DNA of 64,000 nt from CALGLS01 sp965222105 (GTDB lineage Bacteria > Bacteroidota > Bacteroidia > Chitinophagales > Saprospiraceae). The notes under the pieces were generated by a model. That model saw nothing but the letters and a program-made list of their open reading frames with translations. It was not told the origin of the DNA and searched no databases. Location of the stretch: the NCBI GenBank assembly GCA_965222105.1, contig CBDCTQ010000022.1:1-64000 (forward strand). Direction: 5' to 3'. Position 1 is the first letter of the stretch; the number at the start of each line of letters is the position of its first letter. Shown here one piece after another: positions 27,040 through 34,130 of the stretch. A program made the translations under genes and the position numbers.

Positions 27040-27984
27040 ATGCGAATTCACCTAACATTAATACTACTTTTCTCTATCCAGCTTTTACTGGCGCAAGTGA
27101 GCGGCAACATCAACTATCAGCAAAACGTGCGCCTGCAAGACAACCAGATCAATGTCAGCTTGCATGGTAGCGACCTTGTCATTTCTGTAAAAGGACTGAG
27201 CAACATAAGGGCGGATGCCTACGTTGCCATCTTCAGCGTTACCCAAACGGGACTCACCACCGATGAGGCCAACGAACTGATGGATCAGCGTATAGATGCC
27301 GTTGTGAAAGCCGTTGCCGGAAAACCCGGAGTGGAGACTTATGTCGATATGGTCTCCTTTGTGCCGATGTACGAGTACAGCGTTGAGAAAAAAATATTCA
27401 GCAAAAAGACCTACAACGAGGTGCCCGCCGGATTTGAACTGAAAAAAAACATCCACATCCAATACAAAGACCCCGCGTTTATCCATGAGTTGGTCGACCT
27501 CTGCGGTACGGTAGAAATTTACGACCTGGTCCGGGTTGATTACGTTTCCGAAAATATGCGGCAACAAAAAAAAGAATTACGCGACCTTGCAAAAACAGTG
27601 TTGGAAGAAAAGCTGAAATTCTATCAAGGCTTAGTAGATATTCCTCTTGACTCGCTGCAAAAAAACATGGCCGATGGCTACCGGGTGTTGTATCCCGTGG
27701 AGATGTACCGCGCTTATCAGGCTTACAATAGCTCTTCTATACGCCCAAAGAGATCGGCCAAGGTGCGGGAAGCGGAGAAGTCGACCACCTCTTTTTATTA
27801 CCCCATCCAGGACAAGGAATTTGATTTTGTGATCAACCCCGTGATCGTAGAACCCGTCATTCAGTTGATGTATGAGTTGAAGATCCAACTTCTGCGACCA
27901 CCTAAAACCAACAATAGTCCTACAAAAGAGTACTACCTCATAGCGCCTTCCGGCGAAATGAAAAGACTGGAACTGAGAGAGTAG
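27040..27984 (+). CDS. Secreted SIMPL-domain (DUF541) protein
   Basis: A 314-residue exported protein with signal peptide MRIHLTLILLFSIQLLLAQ. The body matches the SIMPL/DUF541 fold: an early INVSLHGSDLVISVKG beta segment, a DEANELMDQRIDAVVKAV helix and a later pairing of VNPVIVEP-type strands. SIMPL proteins lie in the periplasm or outer membrane, often with stress or signalling roles, but have no known enzymatic activity. The ATG at 27040 is directly preceded by a GTG that could also serve. The insertion sequence ends ~43 bases upstream. The gene converges on the GT2 gene with 12 bp between stops. Confidence 0.7.
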   Translation: MRIHLTLILLFSIQLLLAQVSGNINYQQNVRLQDNQINVSLHGSDLVISVKGLSNIRADAYVAIFSVTQTGLTTDEANELMDQRIDAVVKAVAGKPGVETYVDMVSFVPMYEYSVEKKIFSKKTYNEVPAGFELKKNIHIQYKDPAFIHELVDLCGTVEIYDLVRVDYVSENMRQQKKELRDLAKTVLEEKLKFYQGLVDIPLDSLQKNMADGYRVLYPVEMYRAYQAYNSSSIRPKRSAKVREAEKSTTSFYYPIQDKEFDFVINPVIVEPVIQLMYELKIQLLRPPKTNNSPTKEYYLIAPSGEMKRLELRE

Positions 27985-27996
27985 CAGTCTCCCTGG

Positions 27997-29307
27997 TTAA
28001 AAACCATTTATTTTAGCCTGCATACTTGATTTGGCCGGATTCCAGGGATCGTCGTATGATTTTTTGAAGAATATTTCCTGGAAGTAAGATATCGTCCGGA
28101 CGGTCCTGAGGTAGGTGCCCGTGTAGATACTCATCAGCGGGATGTAGGGCCAGAGTTTTAATTCCTCCTTTCGGCGTTCGGAGTAGAGGTAGGTGCCAAA
28201 CATCTGTAACAGGCCAGCGAGGGTATAAATGGTAAAATTCATGGGAATGATGAATTGCAATTGTCCGGAGAAATGAAAGAGCAGGTCGAATACATAAAAC
28301 CACCAGGCAATGTCGAGGATGAGGTTGTAAAAAAGATTTTCGGCGGAAGCCAGAAAATTAAGCCAACGGAAATTTTCGTTGGGCAGGAAAATATCGAAGT
28401 GTTTCCTTATTCGAAACCGAACAATGGATTTGCTCCAGCGCATTCGTTGTTTTGTAAGTATTTTAAAATTGGACGGTGCGCTGGTCAGGCACACCGCAGA
28501 GGGCTCGAACACGGTTTTGTATCCCGACTTTCTGACTTTGACGGTGATGTCGCCATCAAGTCCTGGGCCGATGTCCCAGCCTTTTATGGAGTTGATGACT
28601 TCGGCGCGGAAAGCACCAAAGGCTCCCGAAATTATTTTGTATATTCCCAATTGGGAGGCGACGACCCGGCCAACAGATATTGTTTTTAAATACTCAATGG
28701 CTTGCAAACGGGTGCAGATGCTTTGGCTGTGATTCCTTACTTTAACATTTCCACCAACGGCTCCAATTTTTTCATCCAAATAGAAAGGAATGAGGCTGTT
28801 TTCGATGGCCTGCCGGTCGAAGGAGCAGTCTGCGTCGAGATGAATGATGAACTTCCCTTTTGAAAAGCGCAGGGCCAGATTGGCAGCCGATGCCTTTCCA
28901 CCCCTTACATCGTTGCGGATGAAAACATCTATCAAGCCCCTTTTTTGAAGGTTTCGCCCGATGGTGGAAGTGTCGTCATCCGAACCATCATCCACGACGA
29001 TAAGTTCGAAGTTTTGAAAGGTTTGCTCGGCCAGTGACCTGGTGAGTTTGAATAGATGCTTTCCTTCATTCTTTCCGGGTACAATAATGGAAACGAAAGG
29101 ATTTTCGTTCCAGAATTTCCGGCGGGCAATATCCCATTTTTCTTGCTTTGACTTTTTAAACGTCCAAAGCCAGGCGGCCACACCAAAGTCGAGCAAAACA
29201 TAACGGGTCAGCTCAAATAGAATAAAATACCAGAATACCCGAAAAAACTGCCTGGGCCCTACCTCCAACCAGAATTGGATGTATTCGGGTGTAAATTGAT
29301 CCATCAT
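27997..29307 (-). CDS. Processive GT2 polysaccharide synthase
   Basis: A 436-residue inner-membrane glycosyltransferase of the cellulose/hyaluronan/chitin synthase type. Membrane helices lie near 22-50. The catalytic GT-A domain has VVDDGSDDDTST (Asp106/107), HLDADCSF (DxD at 158-160), the acceptor-side Asp in GPGLDGD and the processivity motif QxxRW as Q287RMRW. Several C-terminal helices (about 320-420) form the polymer channel. It is the last gene of a four-gene minus-strand operon; its ATG is 6 bp after the TackOD1 regulator. With the HlyD and TolC-like genes, this predicts a machine that synthesises a polymer in the inner membrane and exports it across the envelope. The sugar is unknown. 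Confidence 0.9.
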   Translation of the reverse strand: MMDQFTPEYIQFWLEVGPRQFFRVFWYFILFELTRYVLLDFGVAAWLWTFKKSKQEKWDIARRKFWNENPFVSIIVPGKNEGKHLFKLTRSLAEQTFQNFELIVVDDGSDDDTSTIGRNLQKRGLIDVFIRNDVRGGKASAANLALRFSKGKFIIHLDADCSFDRQAIENSLIPFYLDEKIGAVGGNVKVRNHSQSICTRLQAIEYLKTISVGRVVASQLGIYKIISGAFGAFRAEVINSIKGWDIGPGLDGDITVKVRKSGYKTVFEPSAVCLTSAPSNFKILTKQRMRWSKSIVRFRIRKHFDIFLPNENFRWLNFLASAENLFYNLILDIAWWFYVFDLLFHFSGQLQFIIPMNFTIYTLAGLLQMFGTYLYSERRKEELKLWPYIPLMSIYTGTYLRTVRTISYFQEIFFKKSYDDPWNPAKSSMQAKINGF

Positions 29308-29313
29308 CGTGTT

Positions 29314-30744
29314 TTATTCAAACATGCTCAATACACCCGAATCGCTTCCATTGAGCGGACGAATGTCTACCTCGATCATGAACATTTCGTCCCTCTGCAT
29401 AATGTTGTCACCGATCAGTTTTTTGAGGTTGTAGGTGATTACTTCTTTCATCTGGGCAGCGAGACGTTGATCACAATTTGGCATGAGAAACGCATAGGTC
29501 GAAAAATTGGCGGTCGAAATAATGTCGTCGGGCCGGAGATATTGACCGATGATGGAAAGGAGTTCTTTTTGCAAAACCTCTTTTGATTTTTCGGACAACA
29601 TGCTGAAAGCTGCTTCCCGGAATCGCACTTCTCCCAGATAGGTATTCTGTTGGCCTGACGCGGATCGTTCCAATTCCTGGCGTACCAGTATTTTGAATAA
29701 ACTCCAGCCAAAATAATTGCCTGAAGTATTATTGTTATAATTCTGGTTTAGGTGTTGGGGTTGACTGTTGGGGGGAGCTGTGCTTGTTGCAAAACCATGA
29801 GTAGCCAGCTGTTCTCCTTGTTCTGTAATACTAAAGTGACAGATGTCCTGGCTTGCGATTTGTTCCAGATCCATATCCTGACCACAATCCACGCAGCTTG
29901 CTTTCATAACAACGTCCTGCGCTTGGTGATTACAGCTTTTGCAATGCGACATCTCGGATGGCTTGTCGTAATCGATCCCTATGTGCCGAAGGGATTTATT
30001 GCATTTGGGGCATGCCAAATCTGCGCCGTCTACAAAATCGGATTCCGGCCCGATGTAGGCACACCGGAAGTGGTGGATCATGTTTTCGGAGCTAAGCTCC
30101 AGAGAGCCGCAACTGGAGCACACTTCCCTGAAATTCAAATAGGTACCCTGACAGTTGCTGCAGTGATTGACCTTGTCCACCATTTTGCTATTGAAAAAGG
30201 AAGTGTATTGTTTGCTCTGAAGTAGGTTCAACAATTCCAGATGATCTCTTTCATCAATGAAGCTGCTCAAAAAAGGAAAGGAGTAACCGATTTTGGAGGT
30301 TCTATCCCTGAAAGGAGCCAGCGGTTGTTGACGGGTGTAGATGTATTGCAGGGTTTTCAGTACCAGGCTTTGCGAATGGTCGAGATGCTGGCAGCCTGCC
30401 CGGATGGTTTTGATTCGATTGATGATCTGGATGCACTTATGTTCAGTCGTCCTGATGGCATATTCGTCCAATAGGCCGTCGGAGAGCTGGACGATTTGCT
30501 CCGGCATAGAGGATGATTGGATAAAAATCGGTTTGAGATAGGCGGCCGGTTCCTTTGCGGCCCTTACTTTTTTTAAGATGCTGAGAGCCGTTTCCGGTCG
30601 GTCGGACTGGATGATGATGCCGTCTTTTCGCATCCAATCGGAATGGGATAGGGGAGTATGGTCGGAGGCCATAGCAAATCGGGGCCCTTCTACATCAATA
30701 AATTCAAAGCCGTTGTGTTTTTGAGAAATGTTTAGGTGGTTCAT
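29314..30744 (-). CDS. TackOD1 zinc-ribbon protein with degenerate GGDEF-like domain
   Basis: A 476-residue cytoplasmic protein. Residues ~40-105 look like a decayed receiver domain (DGIIIQSDRPETALSIL, LSDGLLDEY). Residues ~190-290 match the TackOD1 output domain: CSNC (195/198), LNFREVCSSC (209/212), HHFRCAYIGPE, CPKC (245/248), RHIGIDYDKPSE, CKSC (268/271), then CVDC (284/287), which should bind several zinc ions. Residues ~340-470 keep the layout of a diguanylate cyclase domain (LRPDDIISTANFSTYAFLMP) but lack a GGDEF motif. No transmembrane segment is present. It lies directly upstream of the GT2 synthase (6 bp gap) and probably controls or assembles it. TackOD1 plus degenerate GGDEF is well supported by motif; the regulatory role is inference. 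Confidence 0.7.
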   Translation of the reverse strand: MNHLNISQKHNGFEFIDVEGPRFAMASDHTPLSHSDWMRKDGIIIQSDRPETALSILKKVRAAKEPAAYLKPIFIQSSSMPEQIVQLSDGLLDEYAIRTTEHKCIQIINRIKTIRAGCQHLDHSQSLVLKTLQYIYTRQQPLAPFRDRTSKIGYSFPFLSSFIDERDHLELLNLLQSKQYTSFFNSKMVDKVNHCSNCQGTYLNFREVCSSCGSLELSSENMIHHFRCAYIGPESDFVDGADLACPKCNKSLRHIGIDYDKPSEMSHCKSCNHQAQDVVMKASCVDCGQDMDLEQIASQDICHFSITEQGEQLATHGFATSTAPPNSQPQHLNQNYNNNTSGNYFGWSLFKILVRQELERSASGQQNTYLGEVRFREAAFSMLSEKSKEVLQKELLSIIGQYLRPDDIISTANFSTYAFLMPNCDQRLAAQMKEVITYNLKKLIGDNIMQRDEMFMIEVDIRPLNGSDSGVLSMFE

Positions 30745-30812
30745 CGATTGTTGTTTTTAAGTGGGTGTTGCCAGGCAATGGTTTTTCGTACCTGGATATT
30801 ATTTTCGGTGTG

Positions 30813-31871
30813 TTACCATTTCGATTTTGATACATCGACATTCATTTTATAAAAATCGATCCATCTGATTTCTTCTTCTTCGTTGAGGGGTTGGATGTCG
30901 ACCACTACATTTCGCTCTATGGGTTCGTATTTCTTTTGAAATTCGACCGGCAATTCCTTTGTGGAAATGTAGATGTTGCTAATTCTTCCCTGGCCCTGGG
31001 TGCCGTCCGGGAATTTAATTTTCATTATGTCGTCGAGATAGAGGTATCCGACCAGTTCGGGATCAAAAAAAGCGCGAATACTGATGTCTTCTTTTTGATG
31101 TATGGTCATCACGTCCTGTTTTTCGTAGCATACCTCGTTGGGAGAAAAATTGATGTTGCCCACAAATCCGTCGATCAAGGCCAGGTAGGGGATGGTGTTG
31201 CCATCGATATGGCCTCCGGCTATCTGAGTGGCTATGCCGGCATTGCGGATTTTTTCTTCCTCCCGGTAAAGGCGTGAGAGGTGTTGTTTTAAAAAGTGTA
31301 TTTCCTCGTGTAAAATTTTTGCCTGGGTATTGAGTTTTAAAATTTCCGCTTCAATTTTGGTTAGGGTTGCTTCAATTTCATTCACACCCAGCAAGACCAG
31401 GTCTTGTTGATGTTTCAGCTCCTCTTCTTTGAATCGTATTCTGGTACTCAGGTTCTCTTTTTCTATATTTTTCAGAGATATTTGCTTTTTGAGATTCAGT
31501 CTTTCCCGTTCCAGCCAGTCTATTGGTTTTTTTGCTGTGGAAGGAAGACGTGCAGCCATTTCGCCATCGTAATAGTCGTATTGGTAGAAGAACAGGGTGT
31601 CGCCTATGCATACGTGTTGCCCTTCGGTTACCAGAATAGCCCCCAACCGGATGTCGTCGGTAAACCCCACCACCTGCTTGCTCAGCTCCACCTGGCCAAG
31701 TCCTTTTACCAAAGTTACTTTGTCGAAAATGCGAAACCCTGAAAATAACACCGCACTTACAATAATTCCGATCCAGGACCATTTTTGCCAATTGATCTTT
31801 CTTTGGGGCCTGGGTGGTTCCTTGAGTGTTTTGATAACGCTGGTTTTGGTTTTAAAGCGGAAGTTCTTCAT
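30813..31871 (-). CDS. HlyD-type periplasmic adaptor protein
   Basis: A 352-residue membrane-fusion protein. One helix near residues 30-47 anchors it in the inner membrane. A beta-barrel/lipoyl half follows (VKGLGQVELSKQVVGFTDDIR, TEGQHVCIGDTLFFY), then a long coiled-coil hairpin at about 110-215 and the closing lipoyl strand with NTIPYLALIDGFVGNI. A C-terminal beta-barrel domain contains IRAFFDPELVGYLYLDDIMKIKFPDG. Family knowledge: HlyD/MacA-like adaptors dock an inner-membrane engine to a TolC-type duct. Here there is no ABC, RND or MFS transporter, only a GT2 synthase, so the adaptor probably serves polymer export. Gaps to neighbours are 53 and 68 bp. Confidence 0.85.
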   Translation of the reverse strand: MKNFRFKTKTSVIKTLKEPPRPQRKINWQKWSWIGIIVSAVLFSGFRIFDKVTLVKGLGQVELSKQVVGFTDDIRLGAILVTEGQHVCIGDTLFFYQYDYYDGEMAARLPSTAKKPIDWLERERLNLKKQISLKNIEKENLSTRIRFKEEELKHQQDLVLLGVNEIEATLTKIEAEILKLNTQAKILHEEIHFLKQHLSRLYREEEKIRNAGIATQIAGGHIDGNTIPYLALIDGFVGNINFSPNEVCYEKQDVMTIHQKEDISIRAFFDPELVGYLYLDDIMKIKFPDGTQGQGRISNIYISTKELPVEFQKKYEPIERNVVVDIQPLNEEEEIRWIDFYKMNVDVSKSKW

Positions 31872-31924
31872 GTTTGTTTGTCGATAATTGGTTGAGGGAA
31901 CGTATTGATTTGTCAGAGGTTGAA

Positions 31925-33655
31925 TTATTTTTTTCGTTTTTTATCAATTGCCAGAATATTGCTTTGCCGATCCAGATTGATCAGCTCCTCCAGACTTTCA
32001 AATAGGTACAGTTGGTCGGGGTCGTCCAGATAAGTGGAGGTTATCCAAAACTCCAGGTCTGTTCGGCTGTCAAATTGATTCATATGGACTTGCCGGTAGC
32101 TTCGCTTATCTGATTTGAATTCGTCGGGGGTCAATATTTGGATATTGGCATCTTTCAGTTTTTCTATAACCTTTGCGGAAGTAATTCCGGGAAGATGGAC
32201 GGATTTGAATTCATTTTTTTGGAGGTAGTTGATGGTAAAAGAAAAATTGTCTCCCAGATCTTTTTCCCGCAGAGTGACACATCTGTCTCCTTTGAATTTT
32301 TGACCAACATCTTCAAAAGACCGGACCTTGAGGCAGGATACAAATTCGGCCAGGTTGCTTTTGGTAGCCAGTTTTGCCAATTTGAGATACATCATTTGGG
32401 TGATATCGTTCAGTTCCAATTCCAGTTCCAGTATCAAGTCCTTATGGTTGAGGGCCATCAGCGGGGAGTGTCCTCTCTGATCGTAATTCAACAATACTTT
32501 TTCAACTCGCAGTTTTTCTTCCATCCGGGCCTTTTTGTGTAAAAACCGGACGTATTGTTTCATTTTATAGTTGTATTCGTGGACTAGGTTCAGCAGTTCT
32601 TTGGTATTATTGTGGGCCTGGAAAAGGGTTTTTTGTTGGATGATTTCTTTCTCCAGATGTTGGGTGGAGCGTTGTTCTTTTCCGTTAAAATTTAGCGGCA
32701 GGCTGAGCAAAGCCCCAACGCTTCCAAATGAACGATCAAACCCACCGTCGTTCGTTCTGATGTTGTAATGGCTGTACAATCTCAAATTAGGGAGTTTCCC
32801 GGAGTTGTGCTTAAAGGCAACGGCTTCCTGTTTTTTGTCAATCAGGGTGTTGACCAACAGTTGACTGGCCGAGTCTTTCAACAACCGATCGATATCGATT
32901 TCCAAAATGGGTAGAAACTGTGCATCCAATAATATTGTATCCTCCTCGACGATCTTGCGGAAAGACCGGTTGAAATCCTCATAGCTCATCAACATCACCT
33001 TACTTTCTTCCAAACTCTTTTTCACATCCAACACTTCGGCGTAATTGACTCCGTGAATGTAGTAAAGGCTCATCATTACATCGAGCAACGATTCGAGAAA
33101 AGGAATGCGTTGATGTAAAAGATCAATTTTGCGCTGATTGAAACTGTAAATGATCTTATTGTAAAGATAGGGATAGTTGTTTTGCCGACTGTCCAGCAAA
33201 TGCTCTAGCTGGCGTATTTCCAAATCCTTTTTAACGGCACTTGACTTTCGCTTTCTGTCAAAGAATCCTCCGTTCAACAAATCCCACTCCACACCTCCCT
33301 TCCACCTGGAGCCGGGGTCGAGCAACTCGTCGTCCCGGTCGCCATTGTGATTGAATCTGGCGGATAGCCTCAACCCATAGTCTTTTTCAATATACCTGAT
33401 CTTTTCTTGCAGCAATTGCCTTTCCAGCGAATCAAACGTAACCTGGTTGTATTGGAATAATTGGGCGATTTGCTCTATGGGGGCATTTCCCGTCAGCGGT
33501 AAGGAAGCATATTCGCTAAAATCAAGCAGGGCTACTGCCTTTTGATAGATCTCGTCTTCGGAGGCCTTATGCAATTTTGTTGGCTGACTGAATGCCGGGA
33601 TCCCAATCCAGGCAAAGCAGACCAACAACAGTAAATACCTATGTAATTGCTTCAT
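31925..33655 (-). CDS. TolC-like outer-membrane efflux protein with C-terminal extension
   Basis: A 576-residue exported protein with signal peptide (MKQLHRYLLLLVCFAWIGIPA). Residues ~40-440 have the long alpha-helical segments and two amphipathic beta stretches (ARFNHNGDRDDELL, SVGALLSLPLNFNGK) of an outer-membrane efflux (TolC/OMF) subunit. After residue ~441 the protein carries an unusual soluble tail of about 135 residues (from LKVRSFEDVGQKF to the Lys-rich end) that I do not recognise. It is the first gene of the operon, so it is transcribed before the adaptor, regulator and synthase. The tail could reach the adaptor or a polymer-modifying partner; that is inference. Confidence 0.78.
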   Translation of the reverse strand: MKQLHRYLLLLVCFAWIGIPAFSQPTKLHKASEDEIYQKAVALLDFSEYASLPLTGNAPIEQIAQLFQYNQVTFDSLERQLLQEKIRYIEKDYGLRLSARFNHNGDRDDELLDPGSRWKGGVEWDLLNGGFFDRKRKSSAVKKDLEIRQLEHLLDSRQNNYPYLYNKIIYSFNQRKIDLLHQRIPFLESLLDVMMSLYYIHGVNYAEVLDVKKSLEESKVMLMSYEDFNRSFRKIVEEDTILLDAQFLPILEIDIDRLLKDSASQLLVNTLIDKKQEAVAFKHNSGKLPNLRLYSHYNIRTNDGGFDRSFGSVGALLSLPLNFNGKEQRSTQHLEKEIIQQKTLFQAHNNTKELLNLVHEYNYKMKQYVRFLHKKARMEEKLRVEKVLLNYDQRGHSPLMALNHKDLILELELELNDITQMMYLKLAKLATKSNLAEFVSCLKVRSFEDVGQKFKGDRCVTLREKDLGDNFSFTINYLQKNEFKSVHLPGITSAKVIEKLKDANIQILTPDEFKSDKRSYRQVHMNQFDSRTDLEFWITSTYLDDPDQLYLFESLEELINLDRQSNILAIDKKRKK

Positions 33656-34130
33656 TTTTGTGTTTTGTTTGACTTTTATCTTTGTACACTACAGACTCCC
33701 AATGTCCACTGGCTAAGGGAGCATCCCCACTATGACAGATGGCAATACGATGGACCTACCTCGTCGCAAAAGTTAAACTGGTGCCCAGTTAAGTGGCTGC
33801 GAGGAAGTTATACACTAATTAGTTAAAATGGGAAAAAGGGAAAAGGAAGAATCTTGTATGGCCCTATATCAGGGACATACCAGGCGCTTTCAGGAGGAGT
33901 GATATAAAAGGTTTATTGCATATTCAACGTGTATTCTGCCCTCCTCTCTACCAATTTCATACCTAAAATTTAATTAATGTGTTTTTTTGGGAAATTTTTT
34001 GGGAAATTTTTACCAACAGAGAATAATGCCTATTTTTAGAGGCTTGGTCCAGGGGATTTGCGAACACCCTGTTTTTAACTATCTTTGATGATAATCCTCC
34101 ATGCGAAACTGCCAAAACCAACCCTAAAAT
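33656..34130. other. Divergent intergenic region with plus-strand promoter
   Basis: About 475 bases between the EPS operon (minus) and the DUF2339 gene (plus). It contains the plus-strand promoter listed separately, a short direct repeat (TTTTTTGGGAAA twice near 33983-34009) and no coding frame. A minus-strand TAACTTTTG around 33771 is a weak candidate for the EPS operon promoter. Confidence 0.5.
34058..34087 (+). promoter_or_regulatory. Bacteroidota promoter for the DUF2339/DUF3999 operon
   Basis: TTG at 34058-34060 and TATCTTTG at 34080-34087, spaced by 19 bases, match the Bacteroidota consensus at both ends. The predicted start of transcription is ~37 bases before the ATG at 34131. Confidence 0.6.

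Noticed and set aside
27997..33655. Reading the HlyD/TolC genes as a drug-efflux system
   Set aside because: No pump gene is present and the operon ends in a processive polysaccharide synthase.
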